Shown here: positions 29,657 to 40,711 of the stretch, piece after piece
Layout of the letters: the number at the start of each line of letters is the position of its first letter
How positions within the stretch are numbered: position 1 is the first letter of the stretch
Origin: Xiphias gladius
Taxonomy: Eukaryota > Chordata > Actinopteri > Istiophoriformes > Xiphiidae
Length of the DNA: 64,000 nt
Direction of reading: 5' to 3'
Assembly: GCF_016859285.1 (NCBI RefSeq)
Contig: NC_053418.1
Location: 22,809,829 to 22,873,828, forward strand
Position numbers and translations under genes: made by a program
The notes under the pieces: model-generated
Database searches by the model: none
The model's input: only the letters and a program-made list of their open reading frames with translations
What the model was told of the DNA's origin: nothing

Positions 29657-29707
29657 CTCCGCCCTCCGCCTGGAGCAGCGGAGGGCGGAGGCAAGTCTGT
29701 TGAGTCA
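29657..29707. promoter_or_regulatory. Palindromic GC-box pair and AP-1 site upstream of the GGT5-type gene
   Basis: CTCCGCCCTCCGC (29657-29669) and its exact inverse GCGGAGGGCGGAG (29678-29690) each contain an Sp1-type GC box. TGAGTCA, a perfect AP-1 site, lies at 29701-29707. The pair is 138 bp upstream of the GGT5-type ATG in CpG-rich DNA, the expected promoter position. Function is inferred. Confidence 0.5.
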
Positions 29708-30284
29708 CGCCTGAGTAGTTTCAGCCTCAAAACATGCTCTGGCTCCCCGGGTCGGAGGTGTGCGCTTGTTGCGCACCGACGCTGCTCCGAGCGCGCGCGT
29801 AGCTGTACTTTTGGGGCGCGAGTGTCCAGTTGATGGACGTCACCCTGGTAACAGATGGCAGGTGTAACCCGTAGACACACCCCGCGGCTCAGATAAAGTC
29901 TAAATGCACAATAGGAGATCCAAAAGGAAAACAGAAAGGCAGCCCCCACCTGGACTGGTGCCAGGTCTTTGAACCTGATGACAAATGCAAACAACTAAGA
30001 AGTCAACGCACTGAGAGGTAAACACGCACCGAATCATCCGGGTGACTCGGCGGGGGAAAACTGATTTTTACATTATTTTCATGTTCCACATTTAAGTCCG
30101 TTAAAAGCCAGCTTCTGGCTTTCCTGCCAGCTTCTTCTAGAACATGAGTTCTAACATGGAGTCGCTGTGCCTATTTCTATGAGTCTCCACGCTCCACATA
30201 AAGCCAGATACGAGGGTCACGGACTATCACCATCACACTGCCGCGCTACGATCGCTGCGGGGCGAATTCCAGGCACGCCGCGAT

Positions 30285-30303
30285 GCATCCTGGGAAATGC
30301 TGT
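30285..30303 (-). promoter_or_regulatory. Possible ZNF143/Staf-type site
   Basis: The minus strand reads ACAGCATTTCCCAGGATGC, close to the vertebrate ZNF143 consensus as I recall it (ACTACAATTCCCAGAATGC). It lies in the bidirectional spacer. This is a similarity by eye only. Confidence 0.3.
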
Positions 30304-30499
30304 CTGCAGTTGTATCGAACTGTAGTCGCCGGGCGAGCCGTGAGACATACGGAAGAGGGAGGCTTTTTTCAGCCGAGTCAAGCCGCCCAAAGATATCCAA
30401 TGCAATACCGGATACAAGGTCATTTTGCCTTCGAAGTAAAAGAATAGACCAGCGTTCGTTCGGAAAACAGAATCTCTATGCTTTTATGAGTTTTAGGAG

Positions 30500-30826
30500 C
30501 ATACGATTGTCATTGTCGGTTAATCTGCCAGTTATTTTCTTAATTCATCGATTAATGTTTTGTCTATAAATTGTCAGAAAATTGTGGAAAATGCCCAGAG
30601 CCCAAGTAAACATATTCAGATGGTTTGTTCTATCCAACCATCAGTCTAAATCCCAGAGATGTTCACTTTATTATCATATTTGACCAAAAATTAAAAAAAA
30701 AAAGATCAAATCCTTACATTTGAGAGGCTGGACGCAGTGGAGTTTGCTTGAAAAATTACTGAAATAAAGACTCAGTTATCAAAGTTGTCGACGAATCGAT
30801 TAATCAGCCAAGCATTTCAGGTGTAG
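30500..30826. mobile_element. Teleost MITE-like repeat with ATTAATCG-type ends
   Basis: The left part has AATTCATCGATTAATG, then GTCAGAAAATTGTGGAAAAT and GCCCAGAGCCCAAG. The right part ends GTTGTCGACGAATCGATTAA. I recognise this order from a very abundant fish repeat; a non-autonomous hAT origin is my inference. Confidence 0.55.
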
Positions 30827-32903
30827 CATCCAGGTACAGGGGGAAATAAAAATTGATAAAAAACAAAATAAAACAAAATAAATATTGTTTTAAACATTCT
30901 CAGTGGGATAACTACAGTGCAGTCATTTAGACTAGGCTCTTGCAAAAGCCCGAAAACACAAGAGCGCTGGCCTGATTCAAATTTGAACGTCCTAGCCATG
31001 AAAGTTGAATTCACCCCCAACGCTAATGATGGATAAAGTTGGAGGTGAATCCTTAGTGGCGTAAAACGTTGAGGAGGCACAAGCGTGGACAAATGTTTGC
31101 CAAAGACATTCTCCCAGTGACACAGTTGGTAAAATGGATGTTGGATATTTAAAGGGACCCTCCACCATTATCTCACAGGTCAGTTTACATGTTATGGAGA
31201 ATACTACCCAGCCTGGGAAAACAGGTGTATAATATCCTCTGTGGCTGTGGAGAGAGCTTTTTTTTTTAACCCTGATAATATCACAAGGGCTATTTTGAGA
31301 TTTTAATAGAACTACTTGCATTTGACAGAAAAGCTGCATTATAAACTGGGGGGATGGGGTTTGACGGATTGGGGTATATCATATGGCAGAGATAGTCTAA
31401 TGGAAGCTGCTACCAAAATGCATTATGGGATTAGTAGGATTAAGTGTGTTTGAAACTTAAGCAATACCAGGGACTGGAAGTCTTTGCCTCCTCTGGTTTG
31501 ATTTTGACCTTTTTTTTTTTTTTTTAGAGTCTGTCTCTTGCAAGTCCCCCCGATTACACGGACATGAATTGCTAAATTTCTGGAGAATTCCTTTTGTGGC
31601 TGTGGAGACGTACCGTGTTAGAAAATATATTGACTTTTAAGTGGAAGCTGTTGCGCCACAGCTTTGTACGGAGATAGGAAGGAGGTCGGAGTTCTGGCCC
31701 CGTGAAGTTTATTTTGAAATGTGCGACCGGAAATAGTGTTGGGTATCCCTCTGGCGGCTTGACGCTGGGTGGCTTCCCCTGGTGGGGCTCGAGTATTTAC
31801 AACCAAATGATCGGAAGCCTGTCCGACGCCGCTGGCCACCGCGGACAGGCAGCCAGGGAGTCGGGCCGTCGGTAGGACAGCTCTCGTCTTTTTTTTTTTT
31901 CTTCTCAGTTTAGTTAGGACCTCTTTTTCTTCATTTTCCTATAATGTTGGCAAGTGATACCGTTCTACCTTGTGCACTGCAGTGGTGCGCAGCTTCGCCC
32001 GAAGGAGCACCTGTGCGCCTCTCCTCTCCGCCGGCCACAGTCATGCATGTTGAGTAGGTATGGATGCAAACCTGTGTGCGCCAGTCGGCTCACCAAACGT
32101 CCACGTAGCCCCCAAGTGAGGGAGACGCGGGCTCGGTTACCGCCGTCTGCTTGTTTACCGTGGCTTAGTGAGCCTTACAGCTCGTCAGTGTTTTGGTCAT
32201 CAGTCCGTGCGGCACCGTGGCCCTAGCGGCAGTAGTTCTGTTGGCCAGTTTACGTGGAAACGCGGCAATGTTGGAGGAACAAGGCTTGGCGTGTATTTAT
32301 ATGTGTGTGTGTGTGTGTGTGTTTTTTTTTTTTCTTTAGATGGCTTCAGGGTCGGCTTTAGTGGTCAGTCTGTCCTAAAAGCAGCCGGAGTGTCGTGGGG
32401 GATGTGGGGGCGTCTTGCTGCTGTCAGACAGGACGTAGGGGAGGGTCTATCGGAGCAGGATTACCCGACCATTTTTGGTGAGAGCGCATCGTGGAATTCT
32501 GATCACAGTTGACGCATTGCACTCCGCGCGTTTTGGCTGCCTGTCCATTATCATTATATAATCATACACATGTAATCCAGTCTTTTTTCCCTTTTTTTTT
32601 TTCTTACTTAGGCAGCGAACGATTACATAGACTACACCTCGCCCCCCTCCCTGCCCGCGAGGATCCATTTATGCAGCTCCTGCTGAGCAACCTATGAATG
32701 CCAATTATAAATGTAGGTGGATATCAACGCTGTTTACGTTTACATAATTCACTCTTTTGTGCGCGTGCATGTGAGTGTGTTGCGCCAAAATATACAAAAG
32801 GGAGGCATTTGTGTTAAATGCTGCACTGTGCCCATGACTCATGGTTTTAAACAGTGCAGTACAGGGGTGTGTGTGGAAGGCTGAAATCCAAATTGTCTCC
32901 AAA

Positions 32904-32953
<50 letters not shown>

Positions 32954-33560
32954 CGGGATGCAGTCATTTTGAAGTCCACGGTGTGTGGGTGAGTTTCAGA
33001 AGGTATGTTTTACATGTGGTGGATACAGGATGGGAATTTGCTGTCAAACTCTGAGGAAGATATGGTTCACAGACAAAAAGCAATGCATCAGATGAAGTCA
33101 TTCATTCACATTAGACAGAGTTTGGAGCATTGTATGACATCTAAGCAATGTCAACTACAGCATCCTCTTTTCCTCATATCCCTCTCTTCTCTCCTTCTGT
33201 CTTTGTTTTTCAGAGAACAGATAACCCTAAGGCGCGGTGTCTGTCTGCATTTGTCTGAGAGAACAAGAGAGGGAGCAGCACAAATACCGCACAGCCAGAC
33301 ATCATGCAAGGAGAAACCTCCCCTCGCTGCAGAGTGCTGAAATGTTAGGACTGAAGAAAGAGTGTGTCCGATCAAATCAGCAGACTATTTACATTAGGGG
33401 GTGCGATAAGAGCTGCTTGACACTAGATTCACTAGCACCCTGCGTGTGGTTTAGGGCCCCTGTCAGTCACGGCCAAGAAAACCAAGACAAGACGCGTTAA
33501 CTCATCTTCATCAGCACCTTTTTTTCCCCGTCAGATTCAGCAATCCAGAAACGAGCCGAG

Positions 33561-35251
33561 ATGGAGTGGTCCCTAGAGAGCGTGAGGGAGATGGTGGCCG
33601 GAGGGATGCAGTCTATAAGGGAGTGTGAGATCTGTGCTTTTGCCATAGCCATGTGTGTGCTGCTGCTGTTTATGTGGTATTGTTACAGGGTGGGCCGGGA
33701 GCATGGTTCCAGCCCCTTGCGTGGGAGGTATCTGGCAGGGCCTGGCCGGATTGGAGGGGTGGTGGGGGGCTTCATGAGCTCAGACTGTCGTGGCAGGGGG
33801 AAAGGGAAACATGGATCAATGCTAGAGGAGCAGAACGGCTTCGCTTTCTGCCAGTCGTCGGAGTGTTTCCGCTGTACCAGCGCTGGAGAAAGTCTGAACC
33901 AGAGGCTCTATCACAGCCTGCAGGATTACGCAAAGCGCTACACGTGGTCAGGTATGGGCAGGGTGCATAAAGGGGTCCGTGATCAAGGCCGATACCTTAA
34001 CAGCCGACCAACCATCCAGAGACCGGAGGTCTTCTTTCTCCCCGACCTACCGTCAGCCCCTTTCTTCTCCAGGGAGGTCCAGAGACACGACGTGGAGCTG
34101 CTGGAGCAGAGCTTCCCCGCCCTTCTGGCCGAGTTTGAGAGCATTTACCACCAGCCTCCGGCCCGCAGCGGGTCCTCCCTCCCGCCGGGTTGGAAAGCCA
34201 ACAGCACTCCTCGTGGGCAGTGGTGGACCTACTACCTGGTCAATCAAGGCACCCCTCTGGTTCTTAATGTCAGGAGATGTCCGCGGGCATGGAGGGTGCT
34301 GGGACAGCTGCGCACCTTCATCGCCAACAACGTGTTCGGCAATGCCTGCTTCTCTGTGCTGACGCCTGGAGCTCTGATCACTGAGCATTACGGTCCAACA
34401 AATGTCAGGCTGCGCTGCCACCTGGGTAAGAGAGCGAAGTGTTTAGTGAGCTGCAATTGATTCAACCATGGGATGTGTGAGCCTCATTTGGTGTAGAACT
34501 CAGCACAACAGCAGATGATTTCAACAGTAGGCATGTTTAACTAGGGAAGAGGAGCTACCCAGTGAATCCGCTGCTGTATTGTTTAGACTAAAATCCTGAA
34601 TCCTCTTGAGTCATGGAGGCACATGGCTGAAATTAAGTCGCTTATGCTAAAAAAAAAAAAGTATTGTTTTCACAGCACCTGAGCTTTGATTCTATTTCCG
34701 TCTGTACTCTGTAAGACGGATATAAATAGTACTGTTTATTGTTGTGTAGGCAGGATCTTTTGTGGGATGCTTTAAAACAGCATACTATAACGATAAAGGA
34801 TGCTTTAAGAACAGAACATTTTGTGTGGGATATGTCACCTGGGAGGTTGGTTAGCAACACAAAATGTTTCAAAATGCCTTGTATTTAGTAAGTCCCGTGG
34901 ATGTTGTTTTTTTTCCTCCGGCAGGCCTCAGAGTGCCCTCTTCCTGTGAGCTTGTAGTTGGTGGAGAGCCACAGTGCTGGTCTGAGGGCAGCTGTCTGCT
35001 TTTTGACGACTCCTTTCTCCACAGGGCCTTTCATGAGGGTAAGAAGGGATTAAAACGGCATTGAAAATTGAAATGGAATCTTTTTATTGCAGTCTGCCCC
35101 TTCTGTTTATTCCTTGAAGGAGGATTGACCCAAAAGCAGTATAATCCAATATCATTAAAGAAAATGGAGAGCTTATTTAATACGAGTTTGTTATGGGTTT
35201 CAGTTCAAGACCATGACAAAATCTGGTTTTTCGTTTTTCTGCTGCTATGTA

Positions 35252-35341
<90 letters not shown>

Positions 35342-35475
35342 TAGGCGGCGCAGAGGATGGCCCCAGGGTGGTCTTCATGGTCGACCTCTGGCACCCCAAC
35401 GTGGCCGCTGCCGAGAGACAAGCCTTGGACTACATTTTTACTCCAGGCCGTTTAGAGGACAAGGAAGGGAAGTAG
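33561..35475 (+). CDS. asphd2: Aspartate beta-hydroxylase domain-containing protein 2
   Basis: Single-pass membrane protein with an Asp/Asn beta-hydroxylase-type Fe(II)/2-oxoglutarate fold; its substrate is not established. Coding exons 33561-34425, 34925-35038 and 35345-35475 give 369 aa, the length I recall for the human protein. A transmembrane helix lies at about residues 24-43 ([16 protein letters not shown]). Conserved blocks include [20 protein letters not shown] and [11 protein letters not shown]. By alignment with ASPH the metal/cosubstrate residues are His276 (EHYGPTN), His287 (RCHLGL), His321 (FLHRAFHEG) and Arg334 (GPRVVFMVD), all present. The short tail after TPGR (LEDKEGK) is an extension. 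The start is the first ATG after a clear acceptor (CCCCGTCAG) at 33534. A long (TG)n directly precedes the last coding exon. Convergent ORFs in other frames are shadows. Confidence 0.95.
35254..35338 (+). repeat. (TG)n microsatellite abutting the acceptor of the last asphd2 exon
   Basis: About 42 uninterrupted TG units followed by TTTGTAG and then exon sequence at 35345. The repeat occupies the place of the polypyrimidine tract. Confidence 0.97.
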
Positions 35476-37439
35476 GTGTGAGTGAGAAACCATGTCCAAG
35501 CGAGAGACAGATGGCCTTTAGGCAATTGTCTGTAGGATTGGGGAGCAACTCTTTTCTGCCTCCAGACCAGCTCTCACATTCACTGTGTACATATTCGCTG
35601 ATTCATACAGTATCTCTCATAACTCTCCCTAGCATATGAACCAAACATTGGGCCTCTTTTATCAATCATGTTCATCTATTTGCCTGTTTAGTAAAAGACA
35701 GCCACACTCAAAAGTACTTGCTACATTTTCCAAAACTTAGCAGGTGCACGATTGTTCATGCAGCCATTTTATTAGTTCTTATTAAAACCATGGCAATGAC
35801 ATTTTAGGTTATATGTTGTCGTCATTTTATTTTAAATAATTAATTGTTCCGTGAATTTGCATATATGTAGATGAATGTTTTAACTGAACAGTAAAACTTT
35901 TGCCCAGTGGTCAGTTTCCACCAAATATATGTTTTCACATTTCCACTTCCCTCCAACTTTGGGCCAGTTCTGGAGCAAATGTATTTTTAGGGAAGATTCT
36001 ATGTACAGTTCATATCAGTTTTCGTTTGGTTGTTGCTTGAAACAGTTCAACAATTTGACGATAGAGTGCTAGAGATGCTACAGATTTGATAAATGACTCT
36101 TAGCGAGCCAAACAAAAATGTGTCACAATCTTGCTGTTATGCTTGACAGCGTAAATGGGTCCAGAGGCCAACCTGTTCTATCTAACTATACATGAACTGG
36201 AGTCATTGAGTGAGCATTTATGGGCCCCAAACTCTTGTCGTTGTTTTGTGTCTCAAAACAACACGACACATTACTTTACACCTAGCATCTAATACATATG
36301 ACTAATTCTTTTATATTTATTGTAACGCCTGCATACATTTCCACAAGGGCTAAGAAATGTGATCACTCAGCTTTTTATATTACTCAATATATCCAGTCCC
36401 ACTTCAAATAAAAATTTTGATTCTAACCAAGACACGACTGTCAGTGGGTTTGCGCATTTTTCCTTTCAGGGGCACCCACTTTCAAATGCACGACAAACTT
36501 TCAACCGTTTAAATTTTGATGAATGATTGGACACTCTCCTGCTTGCCAAATGTTGTCACATTTTCCGGGATTGTAGCATTAATCATGATTTATGTAAAGA
36601 CACAGAAAAAGTCATGCTAGCTAAGGAACCATTGCTAGAGCACTGGACGGTTTTCTGTGGAAAAGGTTCTAATAGACACATTAACCAAAAGTCATTGACA
36701 GAATGGTACAGAATGATTAAATAGGCCAATGTAGGATATTTCTTTAAATCGAATTCTGAAGTTGGTTAGTTACAGGTTTGCACAGCTGGGATTTTATGAC
36801 ATCTTGACTAAACTGGCAACTGCTATTGGCAAAGTGCTATGACAGTGTTGTAACAGTTACAATGACGTGTTCGTGTGTTAAGCATTATTGAGGCGAACAA
36901 GATTCATCCATATGTGGTTTGATAACTGAGGTCCAATGTCAATCATGACATAAATGTTTACAAACGCAGCTGATGTCTCTGTCATGACTTCTGGTGTGGT
37001 AGTTTACTGTGCTCCCCTCTGAAAATCAGTCCTGCTTTCACAAGACATGGTTAGAGAAGCACATTTTTAGGTCAAATTGTGTGAGTCGGCCTGTGCTGTA
37101 ACACTGGAGATGAAGTGTTTTTGGTAAATTTACTAAACTCTTGTAATTTGGTTGTATTTGATATCCGGTTTGTATTTCTGTAAATAAGGTTGAGGTAAAA
37201 AACTGACCAGTCTGAGATGTTTTGAAATGATTGTCTTCAATGCTATGACTATTGTGTTGTCTTGATTTACAACTAAAGTGATTGCATTTCATTCTCCGGA
37301 AATCATTTTGATAGATTAAATTTGTAGATTCTGTAAAATGTTTATGCAGTATTATCTCTGTTGTTCTTTGATGTTTTTATTTTATCATTCTGTAATTTTG
37401 CAGCACCATATGGTGTCCATTATTAAAGCCACAATCCTT
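35476..37439 (+). other. asphd2: asphd2 3'UTR and following spacer
   Basis: AT-rich sequence without coding exons. AATAAA at 36407-36412 is the first good plus-strand polyadenylation signal after the stop; an ATTAAA near 37421 is an alternative. Confidence 0.4.
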
Positions 37440-38406
37440 GAAGGGGCAATATGTAAGTATTTTAGTTTAAAACATTCCAAACTTTAGTAAGATTATCAAC
37501 AGAATGCGAAGAAACAACAGTTTTGACGTAATCTCAAAGACGTCTATGTATTGTGTTGCAGGGATATCTACTGAAGTTAGCATGCTAACCAGCTAGCCTC
37601 GGCCCGTCCCGTCTCATAATAGCCATTTGTACCTCAAGAGGCAACAGTGAGTCACTGTAGCGTCCAGTCTGCCCCTCAGTCCAACGTGAGAGGATGAAGT
37701 AGTAAGCTACAAATCTGTGTGGCAGCCATCCTTCCTCTCTCAGTGACATTCTTCCACTCTTTCCTCCAGCTCAGCTATTGATGCTGCTGCTCCAGCTGCT
37801 CTCCCTCTCCCTGGCGTTCCTCTACCTCTCGTGGCTCGTCCTCCACTCCTGCTGCCACTACAGCTTCCCTGTCTCTCTGACTGGGGAGACTGGGTGCAAA
37901 ATCGTCATCATCAGTAACCGAAGAAAAAAGCCAGTTACATAATTAAATTGCAAGGTAAACCTGTGTGGAAAACATTATTCCCCGATCCACTCAGGTTCGG
38001 CAACATGTCAACAGCTGCCCTACGCTGAGGTTAGATTTATTCAAGCTAACGTTAGCTCAAAGTGAGGGTGAGGGTTGAAACTTGGTTGTGATTGGCCAGT
38101 GAGCACAGTCCTGGAACACACGCGGCACGCTCTCATGCGCACCCTGAATGACAGGTACACGGAGTGGGCCAGTAAAGAGGCAGACAGGGCAGTTAAAAGA
38201 AAAATTACAGATTTTTTGAGGTCCACTGGCCCAATGGCCAGTCCGACTATGGCACAGGGGAAGGGGAGCAGGGAGGAGAGACCAAAGAGTGCATTTCCTT
38301 ATTTCTTACAATGGGGTTGGACACCCCAACTTTCTGGTAACATGCTGCCCCTTGTTTGTTTGGAGTATGACTTCGACATTGGCCAATTCTTACACATTGC
38401 CCCTTT
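37440..38406. mobile_element. ~970-bp non-autonomous DNA element with terminal inverted repeats
   Basis: The left end GAAGGGGCAATATGTAAGTA is matched by the reverse complement of the right end, TTAAAGGGGCAATGTGTAAG. The interior contains GTTAGCATGCTAACCAGCTA and a 127-codon frame (38075-38458) that runs through the right end and resembles nothing known. No transposase seen. Confidence 0.65.
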
Positions 38407-38409
38407 AAT

Positions 38410-40500
38410 TGTTCAACAGCACTTCATGGAGATACACTGTGCACAGTATAAAAGGTAATGAAAATTAATCTTCAGCAGCTTCCATCTGTTCAATTCTGAT
38501 GTTTACAAAAGTACAATCATTTTACAAGCTGTTTACAACATTGGACGACACTGACACTCACATTGAGCTGTTCATAATTAGATTTAAAATCAAGAGCGAT
38601 GTTAATCCACTTTAGAGTATGAAAACTGTCATTTCCAAAGCATTTGCTTTAATTCTACAGTATATGATGGGGCAACCATTTTGTTTACATTTGGATTATG
38701 GATTTGTCCTTTACCACATTCTTGTGTGGATTTTGAACAGTATTTCTGTACATTTAATAAATGGTCAAGTATCTTATTTAACCAGCTGTTGTCAAAAGTG
38801 TCACTTTTACACAGATAACACAGACCTGAATTACAGCCAAGACCTGAGATCACCTCACACTGTATGATTTTAACTCTGGTACATTCGGAATGAACCATTT
38901 CAGAAAAAGAAAAAGTCCTCTGAGAAATGCAACTCTGGTATTGATGATACACTTTACAATATAAAGCAAGTGGACAAACTAAATAATGTTGCCTCTTCTC
39001 AGTCAGATGAAGTTTTATAGCAGTGCCACAGGGAGGCGTAGGTATGCAATGATGTTGTCATTGCTCTGTTTCCTCTTTATAACAGCAGTTATATCCTATC
39101 AGACCTGTATTGCCTCTGTGAAGTCATGAAATGAAGCCAGAAGCACTAAAATGCTGAGGCAACAATAAATAAAAACAGCAGTGTCATCGTTACTTGTAAG
39201 ACTTGGGTTCATGGTTTCCTGAAGAACATACATACAGGTTAATATTTGGTGCTACATCTATCTCCACAGTCAAGGAAAGGAGTTCCCAACACAAATCAGC
39301 ATCCTTCACTGGGTATCACCAGTGGATTCTCCAAAGGTGCCGTCTACAACTTCGACGGATGGAGGCACATGTTGATGTGAGGCTGATGCCAATAATCACC
39401 ACTAATAACACCTAACTCATGTAGAGAGTCTGTAGTTTTGGTGTCTATAGACTGCATGTTTTGTGGGCACAGAATTGTTTTTTGTTACAGTTTCACAGCT
39501 CTAAAGGAGACTATAGTAGTTATTGTTACATTACTGCCCTGTATCCAGATGTGTGAGTGAAGCTCTTTATACTGGATCATGGTGGGAGGGAGGGCCGATT
39601 TAAAGCTCAGACAAAGATATGTATGCACAAGGATTATCCTTTCAGCAATCTGCATTCACATGACTAACTCATTGAATTTAAAATAGTCATAAATAATAAT
39701 AAATGATCAATGTAATAAAATGTGTCCCTCATAAAATAGATCTGTGTGGGCGGATTAGCTGTAGTGGGATCCAGAGACCTCTAGGTGTAGCTGATGGGGT
39801 CCTTCGGGCCCCTGATAGAGTGAACAATTGTTTAATACCATCTTCATTCTCATGCCAAGAGACACAACTGCATGAACATCTGTGAAATCCAATAGTTCGG
39901 ATGTTGTAACACAGAGGACTTGACTTTTGAACATACTGTATGGTGACATTTTTATTGCCTTATAATTGTTACAGTTTAATGCAATGGAATAAAACGGTTA
40001 CAGTAACTGGTGTTTCTGATATTTTGTCCACTGGGAGGACAAAAAAATATATATATACAAACACTTAAAATATTAGACAGTCTCTCGTGCCACATCGCTT
40101 TATGTGGCCACAAAAATTACAGTAGATGAGAGTTACAGTAGAATTAACTGTAAAAATTCAGCATCAGCATCAGGGACGGGATATTATCGCAGGTGATGGC
40201 CTGTATTGATGTCCATTATTTTTTTAGGGATTTTGTGTCTCGACCATTAAGATTAGATTTTTCTGCTTGCAGAGGATCATGACAAATCTCAGTTTTGTGG
40301 CAAAATACATGTCTGAGGCAACGGGGAGAGTTTTTTCATCTCACGGGGGCTCCGCGATGCAATGTGTATCTATCCGGTGTGTCTCTGTCATGGAAAAGTT
40401 TAGCCCACCACTGGTACATGACGTGGTGTGGACGATATTACTACCGTCCACACCCACGTCATTGCCACGCTGCCTGAGACAAGCATTCACATCAATGAAA
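38410..40500. other. Spacer upstream of cabp1
   Basis: AT-rich, with AATAAATAAA near 39164 and short TA runs at 40047-40056. No coding exon or structured element that I can support. CpG density rises from about 40495 towards the cabp1 caldendrin exon. Confidence 0.4.
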
Positions 40501-40711
40501 AGGTGACGCGCTCTGCAGCGACGTGTGTGCCCCGCGGTTGCGCTGTCTGTGCGCGCTCCGGCTGCGCTGCCGCACCGCGATCCGGTGGTGAAATGTAGCC
40601 TAACTTACCGCGGCCGGGCTCTGCGTGAGAATATGGGTCGACAATGGGGAGAAGACGGCAAATGATATCGAGGATCAACCCACCGGAACGGGCTGGACCA
40701 GATCCGCAGCT

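Larger units (their letters stand above)
29720..33534. other. Head-to-head spacer between the GGT5-type gene and asphd2
   Basis: The GGT5-side CpG-rich DNA continues to about 29850. A second CpG-rich zone at about 31640-32500 likely holds the asphd2 promoter and 5'UTR exon, since the asphd2 coding exon starts behind an acceptor at 33534. The zone 31150-31640 looks like repeat-derived sequence (a 'tgtggctgtggaga' block appears twice). (TG)n runs lie at 32301-32322 and 32905-32952. No coding exon seen. Confidence 0.4.

Noticed and set aside
35068-35475. A continuous plus-strand frame through the (TG)n into the last asphd2 exon
   Set aside because: The VCVCV stretch is the translated microsatellite; the true exon starts at the acceptor at 35345.
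38075-38458. A 127-codon frame with a protein-like look
   Set aside because: It lies mostly inside a non-autonomous repeat and crosses its right end; no recognisable domain or splice context.
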